A stretch of 64,000 nt of DNA, from positions 124,001-188,000 of the forward strand of contig NZ_LAVA02000003.1 in assembly GCF_000974985.2 (NCBI RefSeq), read 5' to 3'. Both the position numbers and the translations under genes were made by a program. This document shows, one piece after another, positions 8,548 to 16,609 of this stretch. The notes beneath the pieces were generated by a model, which saw only the letters and a list, made by a program, of their open reading frames with translations, had not been told where the DNA came from and did no database searches. Numbering within the stretch: position 1 is the first letter of the stretch; each line of letters begins with the position of its first letter. The DNA comes from Streptomyces mangrovisoli. GTDB lineage: Bacteria > Actinomycetota > Actinomycetes > Streptomycetales > Streptomycetaceae.

Positions 8548-8621
8548 TGGAGCGGGTGACGAGAATCGAACTCGCGCTCTCAGCTTGGGAAGCTGATGTT
8601 CTACCATTAAACTACACCCGC
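8548..8621 (-). tRNA. tRNA-Gly (anticodon CCC)
   Basis: On the minus strand the sequence folds as a full cloverleaf: acceptor GCGGGTG with CACCCGC, D arm containing AATGGTAGAAC, anticodon stem TCAGC/GCTGA with loop TTCCCAA, so the anticodon is CCC reading GGG, and T arm GCGAG-TTCGATT-CTCGT. The discriminator base is T and the 3' CCA is encoded (plus strand TGG at 8548-8550). Total 74 bases including CCA. A strong hairpin with a T tract lies directly downstream. No integrase or att-like duplication of the 3' end was seen. Confidence 0.97.
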
Positions 8622-8894
8622 GTAGGACGCCGGTTGAGGCCGGTGTCGGAACGCTCGCTCACTGTACCTCATGCGTGGCCTCCGGTGCCGATGGCCCGGG
8701 GGCCCGTCGTGTTCTGCGGAGTGGACAGGGCTGCGTGGGGCAGGAGTTGGGGCGTACGGTGGGGGTGTGGGAGAGGCTCCGCGCGATGCCGGAGTGCCGC
8801 CTGGAGAGTCGTTCCTTTGATCCCGTAATGTGGCATTTGCCGTCCGGCGAGCAGCCTCCGGACGTGGCTCTTGGGGAAGGGACTCTGGGACTTG

Positions 8895-9053
8895 ATGGAG
8901 CGCACCGTCGTCCGTTGTGCCGAAGGGCACGTGTTCAGCACCGCTTCGTTCCCGATGCAGAAGGCCGAGCGGCTCGGCCCCGGACGGCTCGTCCGGTGTC
9001 CGCGCTGTGCCCGGCTCCGCAGCGTCGTGCCGGTCACGCTCGAGAAGCGGTAG
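8895..9053 (+). CDS. Small cysteine-containing hypothetical protein (52 aa)
   Basis: A 53-codon frame beginning [16 protein letters not shown] and ending TLEKR. It has Cys8 with His12 (C-x3-H) and a CPRC pair near residues 35-38, an arrangement suggesting a small zinc ribbon. The ATG at 8895 has a modest GGGA site five bases upstream; a TTG at 8871 is in frame but poorly placed. It lies 79 bases before dcd in the same direction. Function is not recognised; the four putative metal ligands are the only strong clue. Confidence 0.7.
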   Translation: MERTVVRCAEGHVFSTASFPMQKAERLGPGRLVRCPRCARLRSVVPVTLEKR

Positions 9054-9132
9054 GAGCGGAAGCACCCGTACGCCCGGCGCGTGGAACCGTCACGATTGTG
9101 GTGGCTCCGCGCGCCTTGCGTATCCTCAGGGC

Positions 9133-9708
9133 GTGCTTCTCTCTGACAAAGACATCCGGGCCGAGATCGATGCCGGGCGGGTCCGCATCGATCCCTTCGA
9201 CGCATCCATGGTGCAGCCGTCGAGCGTCGATGTACGGCTGGACCGACTCTTCCGGGTGTTCGAGAACCACCGGTACCCGCACATCGACCCCTCCGTCGAG
9301 CAGGTCGACCTGACCCGCCTGGTGGAGCCGGAGGGCGACGAGCCGTTCATCCTCCACCCGGGGGAGTTCGTGCTGGCCTCGACGTACGAGGTGATCTCGC
9401 TCCCCGACGACCTGGCCTCGCGCCTGGAGGGCAAGAGCTCGCTCGGCCGGCTCGGGCTCGTGACCCACTCCACCGCCGGGTTCATCGACCCGGGGTTCTC
9501 GGGGCACGTCACCCTGGAGCTGTCGAACCTCGCCACGCTGCCCATCAAGCTCTGGCCGGGCATGAAGATCGGGCAGCTGTGCCTGTTCCGGCTCAGCTCG
9601 CCGGCCGAGTTCCCCTACGGCAGCGAGCGCTACGGCTCCCGCTACCAGGGGCAGCGCGGACCCACCCCCTCCCGCTCCTACCTGAACTTCCACCGGACGC
9701 AGGTGTGA
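9133..9708 (+). CDS. dcd: dCTP deaminase
   Basis: A 191-residue enzyme, the standard length. It deaminates dCTP to dUTP, feeding dTTP synthesis. GTG 9133 is chosen because the product then opens with the family start [13 protein letters not shown]. Recognised blocks include [12 protein letters not shown] (about residues 27-38), the [10 protein letters not shown] substrate-binding turn (about 107-116), the catalytic-site segment [19 protein letters not shown], and [12 protein letters not shown]. The stop overlaps the start of the next gene (GTGA), so the two are probably translationally coupled. Confidence 0.96.
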   Translation: MLLSDKDIRAEIDAGRVRIDPFDASMVQPSSVDVRLDRLFRVFENHRYPHIDPSVEQVDLTRLVEPEGDEPFILHPGEFVLASTYEVISLPDDLASRLEGKSSLGRLGLVTHSTAGFIDPGFSGHVTLELSNLATLPIKLWPGMKIGQLCLFRLSSPAEFPYGSERYGSRYQGQRGPTPSRSYLNFHRTQV

Positions 9709-10223
9709 GCGGCGTGGGCGGCGCACGGGAGAACCTGACCTACGAGCGGTTCGGGGAGGCCGTCCGCGAGCTCGCGCAGACCATCGCCGACGACGGCTAC
9801 GAGCCCGACATCGTGCTGTCGATCGCCCGTGGCGGCGTGTTCGTCGCGGGCGGGCTGGCCTACGCCCTGGACTGCAAGAACCTGCACCTGGTGAACGTCG
9901 AGTTCTACACCGGGGTCGGGACCACGCTGGAGATGCCGGTCATGCTCGCGCCGGTGCCCAACGCCATCGACTTCTCCGACAAGAAGGTCCTGATCACCGA
10001 CGACGTCGCCGACACCGGAAAGACGCTGAAGCTGGTCCGCGACTTCTGCCTGGACACCGTCGCCGAGGTCCGCAGCGCGGTGATCTACGAGAAGTCGCAC
10101 TCCCTCGTGAAGTGCGAGTACGTCTGGAAGCGCACGGACGAGTGGATCAACTTCCCGTGGAGCGTGCTGCCGCCGGTGCACCGGTCGGGTGCGGCGCCGA
10201 AGGAGAACAGGGAAGCGCTCTGA
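9705..10223 (+). CDS. Type I phosphoribosyltransferase (hypoxanthine/xanthine PRT-like)
   Basis: A 172-residue protein starting at the GTG that overlaps the dcd stop by four bases. It carries the PRPP-binding signature [13 protein letters not shown] (about residues 87-99) and an upstream [15 protein letters not shown] loop, both hallmarks of type I PRTs. A long flexible hood segment and the ending FPWSVLPPV resemble purine PRTs that salvage hypoxanthine, guanine or xanthine. Coupling to dcd supports a nucleotide salvage role; the base used is uncertain. The last 77 bases overlap the 3' end of a convergent gene. Confidence 0.88.
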   Translation: MSGVGGARENLTYERFGEAVRELAQTIADDGYEPDIVLSIARGGVFVAGGLAYALDCKNLHLVNVEFYTGVGTTLEMPVMLAPVPNAIDFSDKKVLITDDVADTGKTLKLVRDFCLDTVAEVRSAVIYEKSHSLVKCEYVWKRTDEWINFPWSVLPPVHRSGAAPKENREAL

Positions 10224-10851
10224 CCGCAGCGTCCAGCCTGCCGCTCAGGCGCAGGACGACGATCGCGGTGGTGGTCGCGGCCGCGACGCGCAGGCCGTCG
10301 GAGAGCAGGAGCCGGTGCAGGGCGTCGAGGGCCGCGGGCGCCGTCATGGCCCGCTTCAGGGCGGGCGCGCCGGCCGTGGTCCGGTAGGCGGTCGCGAGGA
10401 CGCAGAGCCACCACACGACGAGCAGCGGGGTGGCGGGACGACGGCGTTCCTCGGGCTCGGTGGCGGCCCACAGTTCGTTCACGGACGTCATCGGCAGCAG
10501 GAACAGCCAGGCGGGCGCGAGCAGCCAGGCGGGGATCCGCCAGGTGCGGCGGGGGCGTCGCGCCTCGGGCCACACCAGCTCCGCGAGTGCGCGCGTCCGG
10601 CGCAGCCAGAAGACGAACAGAACGACGGCCAGCGCGGTCGACGCCTGGAGCCACCCGGTCAGGTTGCCGAACCACATGTCGGCCCGCACCCGCGGCTCAC
10701 CGCCGAGGGAATGAGTCCGAGCGGCGGCTCGCAGCATCTCGTACTTGTGCCGGCCCGCCAGGTGCGCGGCCACCGTCAGCAGGACGCACGCGGCGAGCGC
10801 CCCGCACGTCCACCACGCGAGGGCGCCCGGCGACGCCGTACGTCTCGTCAT
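10147..10851 (-). CDS. DUF4328-like membrane protein
   Basis: A 234-residue protein with GGAGG seven bases before its ATG. Hydrophobic segments lie at about residues 11-31, 68-84, 110-122 and 140-160. The order (transmembrane helix, WLRRTRALAELVWPEARRP loop, WRIPAWLLAPAWLFLLP, then NELWAATEP) resembles DUF4328 membrane proteins, although with low motif density. The hydrophilic Ala/Arg/Ser-rich tail overlaps the phosphoribosyltransferase gene by 77 bases in convergent orientation, so the last 25 codons are read on both strands. Function unknown. Confidence 0.65.
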   Translation of the reverse strand: MTRRTASPGALAWWTCGALAACVLLTVAAHLAGRHKYEMLRAAARTHSLGGEPRVRADMWFGNLTGWLQASTALAVVLFVFWLRRTRALAELVWPEARRPRRTWRIPAWLLAPAWLFLLPMTSVNELWAATEPEERRRPATPLLVVWWLCVLATAYRTTAGAPALKRAMTAPAALDALHRLLLSDGLRVAAATTTAIVVLRLSGRLDAAVRALPCSPSAPHPTGAPAAARSTGS

Positions 10852-10916
10852 GCCGTACCTCCGAAGCGCCCGATTGTGCGGGATCTCCGCAGGTCGCAGC
10901 GGATTCTAGCCGCGTC

Positions 10917-11867
10917 CTAGAACGTGCCCAGCTTCACGATCGACAGCAGGGCGATCAGCTGGATCGCCGACGCGCCCAGGGCCTTCGGCCAGGGCAGGTC
11001 GTGGGAGCGGCCGACCATGCGGGTCAGCAGGTAGCCGGCGGCCACCCAGGTCGCCCAGCCCAGCAGCTTCACGAACGTCGCGTCGCCGCCGAGGAACATC
11101 GCGAAGACCAGGCGCGGCGCGTCCGTGAGGGACATGATCAGCATGGAGAGGCCGACCGTGGGCTGCCACGCGCCGTCGCCGCCCAGCTGACGGGCCAGGG
11201 TGTGGGTGACCACGCCCAGGACGAACGCGCTCAGCACCATCGCCACGGCCGTGACCAGCACGATCGGGACCGCGTTGCTGAGGGTCGCGTTGATCGCGTC
11301 CTGGCGGGCGCCGTCGAAGCCGAAGACCGCGAGCAGGCCGTAGAGGAAGGTGACGAGCAGGGCCGGGCCCCACATCGTGTAGTCGCGCATCCGCAGGAAG
11401 GTCTGGTCGGGGGAGAACACGACCCCCCGCAGCAGTTCCTTCCAGTGCAGGCGCGGGCCGACCGGTCCGGGCGGCGCCGCGGCCGCGCCCGCGTGATAGG
11501 TCTCGCCCTGGCTGTACGGCTCCTCGCCCACGCGGAACGCCTGCGTGGAGCCGGGGTTGTTCGCCGCGTACGGGTCGGGGCCGCCCTGCGGGTACCCGTC
11601 GCCGAAGTACTCCGGCTCGCCCTGGGCGCCGTAGCCGTACTGCTGCTGCTGTTGCTGGTACGGCTGCTGCTGCCGCGGGTTCTGCGGGTAGCCGTACGAC
11701 GGCCCCTGCTGCCCGTACGACGGGCCCTGGCCCTGCTGTCCGTACGACGACGGTCCCTGCCCGTACGACGGGCCCTGCGGGGCCTGCTGTCCGTACGGAG
11801 GGTTCTGAGGTCGCGCGTGCGGGGCGCGGTCGTCGCGATTGCCGCGTCCGTTCCTGAATCCAGCCAC
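10917..11867 (-). CDS. Yip1-family membrane protein with a Tyr/Gly/Gln/Pro-rich N-terminus
   Basis: A 316-residue protein. The GTG at 11865-11867 (product MAGFRNGRGN...) is preferred; an ATG at 11946-11948 also opens the frame, but the intervening codons would be the arms of a terminator hairpin at 11902-11927. Residues about 20-110 are low-complexity PSYGQQG and poly-Gln repeats, probably disordered and cytoplasmic. The C-terminal half (from LHWKELLRGVVFSPDQTF) has about five membrane helices of the YIP1 family. Role unknown; membrane organisation is the usual suggestion. Confidence 0.8.
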   Translation of the reverse strand: MAGFRNGRGNRDDRAPHARPQNPPYGQQAPQGPSYGQGPSSYGQQGQGPSYGQQGPSYGYPQNPRQQQPYQQQQQQYGYGAQGEPEYFGDGYPQGGPDPYAANNPGSTQAFRVGEEPYSQGETYHAGAAAAPPGPVGPRLHWKELLRGVVFSPDQTFLRMRDYTMWGPALLVTFLYGLLAVFGFDGARQDAINATLSNAVPIVLVTAVAMVLSAFVLGVVTHTLARQLGGDGAWQPTVGLSMLIMSLTDAPRLVFAMFLGGDATFVKLLGWATWVAAGYLLTRMVGRSHDLPWPKALGASAIQLIALLSIVKLGTF

Positions 11868-11901
11868 GTCATCGAACGTACCTGGTCCGGGAGATCGGTG
11901 T

Positions 11902-11927
11902 GCCGGGCCCGGGGTTCCGGGCCCGGC
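11902..11927 (-). terminator. Terminator of the inverted FG-GAP copy
   Basis: A perfect 11-bp stem (gccgggcccgg with ccgggcccggc, four-base loop). In minus-strand direction it lies between the stop of the FG-GAP gene at 11982 and the Yip1 gene, which supports the shorter Yip1 start. Confidence 0.65.
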
Positions 11928-11981
11928 TTTGCTGCCGAGCTGTGACATCCCCTAAGGGGGAGGTTCTGCGGGTTCTCCGGG

Positions 11982-13466
11982 TCAGTCGGCGAAGACCGAG
12001 CCGTACTGCGGGTAGCCCGCCGTGGACAGGCCGGAGGCGCTCGCGGAGAGGGCGCGGGAGCCGGTCGTGGTGATCTTCGTGCCGCTGGACGGCAGGTAGG
12101 TGACCGCGCCGTTGCCGCTGTTCTCGGTCGAGCCGACGATGAGGTCGGCCTTGCCGTCGCCGTTGACGTCGTCGAGCTTCACGTCGACACCGAACATGTC
12201 GTACTTCTCGTCGCTGCCCGGGACGCCCGCGGTGCTCTGGGCGAAGGACTGGGCGCCGGAGGCGGTGTTCACGCCGGAGGCGGAGCCGTACAGGACGGTG
12301 ACCATGCCGGTGTCGGTCACGCCGCCGATGTCCTCCAGCGGCGTGGAGACGACCAGGTCCTGGTAGCCGTCCCCGTTGATGTCACCGAGGTCGAGGTCCC
12401 AGCCGAAGGCGTCGTCCTTCTCGGACGTGCCGGGGACGCTGCCGGTGTTCTGGTTGATGTAGGTGGTGCCGGCCGGGCCCGAGGCGGAGCCGTAGGTGAT
12501 GTTGGCCCGCCCGCCGTCGGAGGAGTCCGGGATGGCGACGGGGTCGTCCCCGTCGATCGTCCCGTTCCAGTCGGCGCCGGTGACGATGTCGCCGTAGCCG
12601 TCGCCGTTGATGTCGCCGATGCCGGTGACGATGCCGGCCCTGAGCTTGACCGCGGAGGACCCGCTCAGGCCCGTGGAGCTGCCGGGCAGCCAGTAGTTGG
12701 TGTTCCAGCCGGTCCCGGTCTCCGTCTCGTAGCCGTCCACCACGAGGTCGGTCTTCCCGTCGCCGTTCACGTCACCCGCGGTGATGTGCTGCGGGCCGTC
12801 GGAACCGCCGGACATGATCGGCGGCTTGAAGGTCGTACGGCTGCCGTAGGCGCCGGCGGTGGTGAAGCCGCCCTTGTACAGGTACATGGTCGAGGAGGAG
12901 CTGCCGACCGCCAGGTCGGCCTTGCCGTCGCCGTCGAAGTCGCCCGCGGCCAGGGTCCGGCCCCAGTAGTCGTGGGAGGAGGCCGCCGGGTCGGCGACGG
13001 TGAGGCCCTTGCCGGTCAGGCCGCTCTTGGAGCCCCAGAGGATGGCGACCGTGCCGCCGTCGGCGTCGCTGCCGACCTTCTCGTCCGGGGTGCCCACCGC
13101 GAGGTCGTCGTAGCCGTCGCCGTTGAAGTCGGCGTACGCGGTGTCGTAGCCGAACACGTCGCCCGCCTCGGCGGTGCCGGGGACGCCGGAGCTGTTCTGG
13201 CTGAGGGTGGTGCGCTTGGAGGAGCTGATGCCGGTCGACTTGGTGCCGTAGAGCACGACGACCGCGCCCGCGTTGGCGTGGCCGCTGACGGAGGCGTCCG
13301 GGGCCGAGGAGGCGACGTCGCCCACGCCGTCGCCGTTGAAGTCGGCCTGGGCCACGTGGGTGGAGTCCGCCGCGGACGCGGGAAGCGCCGCGAACGTCAG
13401 CAGACCGCCCGTGATGGCGGCGGCCGTGGCCGTCGCGAGGGCGAGTCGCAGGTGCTGCTTGTGCAT
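11982..13466 (-). CDS. Secreted FG-GAP beta-propeller protein, copy 2 of an inverted pair
   Basis: A 494-residue protein; ATG at 13464-13466 with AGGAGA six bases upstream. The signal peptide MHKQHLRLALATATAAAITGG differs from copy 1 by one residue. Seven loops: DFNGDG, DFNGDG, DFDGDG, DVNGDG, DINGDG, DINGDG, DVNGDG. It differs from copy 1 by scattered substitutions and short insertions (for example an extra Gly/Asp segment near residue 325), so the duplication is not recent enough to be perfect. It shares leader, promoter motif and the Phe-Ala-Asp C-terminus. The pair could recombine and flip the tRNA-dcd block. Confidence 0.9.
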   Translation of the reverse strand: MHKQHLRLALATATAAAITGGLLTFAALPASAADSTHVAQADFNGDGVGDVASSAPDASVSGHANAGAVVVLYGTKSTGISSSKRTTLSQNSSGVPGTAEAGDVFGYDTAYADFNGDGYDDLAVGTPDEKVGSDADGGTVAILWGSKSGLTGKGLTVADPAASSHDYWGRTLAAGDFDGDGKADLAVGSSSSTMYLYKGGFTTAGAYGSRTTFKPPIMSGGSDGPQHITAGDVNGDGKTDLVVDGYETETGTGWNTNYWLPGSSTGLSGSSAVKLRAGIVTGIGDINGDGYGDIVTGADWNGTIDGDDPVAIPDSSDGGRANITYGSASGPAGTTYINQNTGSVPGTSEKDDAFGWDLDLGDINGDGYQDLVVSTPLEDIGGVTDTGMVTVLYGSASGVNTASGAQSFAQSTAGVPGSDEKYDMFGVDVKLDDVNGDGKADLIVGSTENSGNGAVTYLPSSGTKITTTGSRALSASASGLSTAGYPQYGSVFAD

Positions 13467-13583
13467 GCGGTTTCTCCTGCTGCATGCGGGATGCCGCGAG
13501 GGCATCCGCAGTCGATGGGGTGCCGTATTGCCCGTGTTCGCCGCGAGTTCGCCTCGGTGTCATGAGCAGGTCGGCAAGAGGGA

Positions 13584-13610
13584 GACCGCCATCGGTGCGA
13601 AATGGTTGTA
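13584..13610 (-). promoter_or_regulatory. ECF-sigma-like promoter of FG-GAP gene 11982-13466
   Basis: Minus strand: TACAACC, 13 bases, GGCGGTC. Fifth member of the shared set; the predicted leader is about 110 bases. Confidence 0.57.
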
Positions 13611-13703
13611 CGTGACACCGGGAAATTTCTGGGACTGGTGTGAACCGGCTCCGGAGAGGCGGGCCGGGCCCCGCGGGGACCCCGCGCGGGGCAGACTGGG
13701 CGC

Positions 13704-14063
13704 ATGAGCGTAGTCAAGATCAACGTACTGACCGTCCCCGCCGAGCAGCGCGAGACGCTGGAGAAGCGGTTCGCCTCGCGGGCCCACGCCGTCGAGAACT
13801 CCGACGGGTTCGAGTGGTTCGAGCTGCTGCGGCCCGTCGAGGGCACCGACACCTACCTCGTGTACACGCGCTGGCGGGACGAGGCGTCCTTCCAGGCGTG
13901 GATGGAGGGGCCGATGAAGGCCGCCCACCAGGGGCAGGGCGCCGGCGGCCAGGGCGGCGGTGCTCAGGGCGGTGGCGAGGGCGGTGAGCGGCCGCGTCCG
14001 GCCGCCTCCGGTTCCACGCTGTGGTCGTTCGAGGTCGTGCAGCAGGCCGGCCCGAAGGAGTAG
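13704..14063 (+). CDS. MhuD/IsdG-type haem-degrading monooxygenase
   Basis: A 119-residue protein of the antibiotic-biosynthesis-monooxygenase fold. It opens MSVVKINVLTVPAEQ and matches mycobacterial MhuD closely. The key residues sit at the same numbers: Asn7, Trp66 and the haem-ligand His75. RAHAVENS and LLRPVEGTDTYLVYTRW are near-identical to MhuD. The family opens haem to release iron using O2 and an electron donor, in the cytoplasm. An insert rich in Gly and Gln (about residues 77-93) replaces a short MhuD loop. It is monocistronic with a 15-bp terminator behind. Family call is firm; the exact product (mycobilin, staphylobilin or biliverdin) is not predictable. Confidence 0.88.
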   Translation: MSVVKINVLTVPAEQRETLEKRFASRAHAVENSDGFEWFELLRPVEGTDTYLVYTRWRDEASFQAWMEGPMKAAHQGQGAGGQGGGAQGGGEGGERPRPAASGSTLWSFEVVQQAGPKE

Positions 14064-14089
14064 CGGCGGGTCCCACGCCCTACGACGAT

Positions 14090-14124
14090 GGCGCCCCCGG
14101 CCTCTCGATGAGGCCGGGGGCGCC
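14090..14124. terminator. Bidirectional terminator between convergent genes
   Basis: A perfect 15-bp stem (ggcgcccccggcctc with gaggccgggggcgcc, five-base loop), extended by complementary TACGAC and GTCGTA flanks. It separates the MhuD-like gene from the convergent Fe-S protein gene. Confidence 0.85.
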
Positions 14125-14143
14125 GTCGTACGCCGAACGGGTG

Positions 14144-16450
14144 TTACTTCGCGGGCTCCGGTTCCGGCGCGTTCTCCGGCTCCGGCTCGCCGGCCGGGTC
14201 GACCGGGGTGCGCACCGAGTCGAGCAGCAGCTGGGCGACGTCGACGACCTGGATCGACTCCTTCACCTTGACGCCCGCGGCGGAGCCGCTTTCAGCCGCA
14301 GCCTTCTTGCCGTTCACGGAGTCCGTGAGCATGACGAGGCAGAACGGGCAGGCCGTGGAGACGATGTCCGGGTTCAGCGAGAGCGCCTCGTCGACGCGCT
14401 CGTTGTTGATGCGCTTGCCGATCCGCTCCTCCATCCACATGCGCGCGCCGCCGGCGCCGCAGCAGAAGCCGCGCTCCTTGTGGCGGTGCATCTCCTCGTT
14501 CCGCAGGCCCGGGACGCTGGCGATGATCTCGCGCGGAGGCGTGTAGATCTTGTTGTGGCGGCCCAGGTAGCAGGGGTCGTGGTAGGTGATGATGCCCTCG
14601 ACCGGGGTGACCGGGACCAGCTTGCCCTCGTCCACCAGGTGCTGGAGCAGCTGGGTGTGGTGGATGACCTCGTAGTCGCCGCCGAGCTGCGGGTACTCGT
14701 TGCCGATGGTGTTGAGGCAGTGCGGGCAGGTCGCGACGATCTTCTTGGCCGACTTCGGCTTGCGCGACTCGTCGGTCACCTTGCCGTCGTCGTCCATCTC
14801 CTCGCCGAACGCCATGTTCAGCGCCATGACGTTCTCCATGCCGAGCTCCTGGAAGAGGGGCTCGTTGCCGAGGCGGCGGGCGGAGTCACCGGTGCACTTC
14901 TCGTCGCCGCCCATGATCGCGAACTTGACGCCCGCGATGTGCAGCAGCTCGGCGAAGGCCTTGGTGGTCTTCTTGGCGCGGTCCTCCAGGGCGCCGGCGC
15001 AGCCGACCCAGTAGAGGTACTCGACCTCGGTGAGGTCCTCGATGTCCTGGCCGACGACCGGGACCTCGAAGTCGACCTCCTTGGTCCACTCCAGGCGCTG
15101 CTTCTTGGCGAGGCCCCAGGGGTTGCCCTTCTTCTCCAGGTTCTTGAGCATCGTGCCCGCCTCGGACGGGAAGGCCGACTCGATCATGACCTGGTAGCGG
15201 CGCATGTCGACGATGTGGTCGACGTGCTCGATGTCCACCGGGCACTGCTCGACGCAGGCGCCGCAGGTGGTGCAGGACCACAGGACGTCGGGGTCGATGA
15301 CGCCGTTCTCCTCGGCGGTGCCGATGAGGGGGCGCTCGGCCTCCGCGAGGGCCGCGGCGGGCACGCCCGCGAGCTGCTCCTCGGACGCCTTCTCCTCGCC
15401 CTCCATGCTCTTGCCGCCGCCGGCGAGCAGGTAGGGCGCCTTGGCGTGCGCGTGGTCGCGCAGCGACATGATCAGCAGCTTCGGGGAGAGCGGCTTGCCG
15501 GTGTTCCAGGCGGGGCACTGCGACTGGCAGCGGCCGCACTCGGTGCACGTGGAGAAGTCGAGCAGGCCCTTCCAGGAGAACTGCTCCACCTGGGAGACGC
15601 CGAAGACGTCGTCGTCACCGGGGTCGGTGAAGTCGATCGGCTTGCCGCCCGAGGTCATCGGCAGCAGGCCGCCGAGGGCGGTCGCGCCCTTGGCGTTGCG
15701 CTTGAACCAGATGTTCGGGAAGGCCAGGAAGCGGTGCCAGGCGACGCCCATGTCCGTCTTGAGCGAGACCGTGATCATCCAGATGAAGGACGTCCCGATC
15801 TTGATCATCGCGGTGAGGTAGATCAGGTTCTGGAGGGTGGCGGTGCCGGTGCCCCGGAAGGCGGCGACCAGGGGGTACGAGGCGAAGTAGGCGGCCTCGT
15901 AGCCGTCCACGTGGGCGAGGGCGCCCTCCAGGCCGCGCAGCGTCATGATGGCGAGGCCGATGATGAGGATGACGGCCTCGACGAAGTACGCCTGGCCGAA
16001 GTTGGAGCCGGCGAAGCGGGACTTGCGTCCGGCCCGGGTCGGCAGCGACAGCTGGCGGATCACGATGAGCGTGAGGATGCCGAGCGTGGTCATCGTGCCG
16101 ATGAACTCGACGAACATCTCGTACGGCAGCCAGTGACCGATGACCGGCAGCGTCCAGTCGGCCTCGAAGAGCTGGCCGAAGGCGTTGATCAGGGTCAGCA
16201 CCAGGGAGAAGAAGCCGACGGCGACGAACCAGTGGGCCACGCCGACGACGCCCCACCGGTTCATCCGGGTGTGGCCGAGGAACTCCCTGATCACCGTGGC
16301 GGTGCGGGCGGTCCAGTCGTCGGTCCGGGTGCCGGCGGGAACGTCCTGGCCGAGCCGTACGAACCGGTAGATCTGCGCGATGGCGCGGGCGAACAGCGCC
16401 ACGCCGACCACGGCGAGAACCAGCGACACGATGATCGCGGCGAGTTGCAT
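14144..16450 (-). CDS. Membrane-anchored Fe-S oxidoreductase (HdrD/GlpC-like with NarI-like domain)
   Basis: A 768-residue fusion. Residues about 1-260 hold several membrane helices resembling nitrate-reductase gamma/HdrE cytochrome subunits. Two 4Fe-4S clusters follow: CTECGRCQSQCP (about 300) and CTTCGACVEQCP (about 392). Then come two cysteine-rich CCG domains, with CPHC (about 572), CCGAGG (about 663) and CPFC (about 700), as in heterodisulfide reductase HdrD and glycerol-3-phosphate dehydrogenase GlpC. It ends in a Pro/Glu tail. Such actinobacterial proteins are thought to pass electrons between the quinone pool and a soluble partner such as an acyl-CoA or thiol system; the partner is not in the window. 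GAGGAG lies upstream of the ATG. Confidence 0.9.
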   Translation of the reverse strand: MQLAAIIVSLVLAVVGVALFARAIAQIYRFVRLGQDVPAGTRTDDWTARTATVIREFLGHTRMNRWGVVGVAHWFVAVGFFSLVLTLINAFGQLFEADWTLPVIGHWLPYEMFVEFIGTMTTLGILTLIVIRQLSLPTRAGRKSRFAGSNFGQAYFVEAVILIIGLAIMTLRGLEGALAHVDGYEAAYFASYPLVAAFRGTGTATLQNLIYLTAMIKIGTSFIWMITVSLKTDMGVAWHRFLAFPNIWFKRNAKGATALGGLLPMTSGGKPIDFTDPGDDDVFGVSQVEQFSWKGLLDFSTCTECGRCQSQCPAWNTGKPLSPKLLIMSLRDHAHAKAPYLLAGGGKSMEGEEKASEEQLAGVPAAALAEAERPLIGTAEENGVIDPDVLWSCTTCGACVEQCPVDIEHVDHIVDMRRYQVMIESAFPSEAGTMLKNLEKKGNPWGLAKKQRLEWTKEVDFEVPVVGQDIEDLTEVEYLYWVGCAGALEDRAKKTTKAFAELLHIAGVKFAIMGGDEKCTGDSARRLGNEPLFQELGMENVMALNMAFGEEMDDDGKVTDESRKPKSAKKIVATCPHCLNTIGNEYPQLGGDYEVIHHTQLLQHLVDEGKLVPVTPVEGIITYHDPCYLGRHNKIYTPPREIIASVPGLRNEEMHRHKERGFCCGAGGARMWMEERIGKRINNERVDEALSLNPDIVSTACPFCLVMLTDSVNGKKAAAESGSAAGVKVKESIQVVDVAQLLLDSVRTPVDPAGEPEPENAPEPEPAK

Positions 16451-16609
16451 TTGGGGGCTCCTCGGGCCTGCGAGGGAGATTACTAAGCGGTAACTTATGC
16501 AGTCCGTCTGAGACTACCCGTATCTTTCCTCGCACTGTAGCCAGGCGTGCGGTGATCTGCGTCGCTGAGGGTGACCTCAACCGCCGTGCCGGCTACCCCC
16601 CGGGTGAGG

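Noticed and set aside
8548-8621. tRNA-Gly as an integration (att) site
   Set aside because: No integrase, no excisionase and no partial duplicate of the tRNA 3' end were seen nearby. The flanking duplication is of FG-GAP genes, not of the tRNA.
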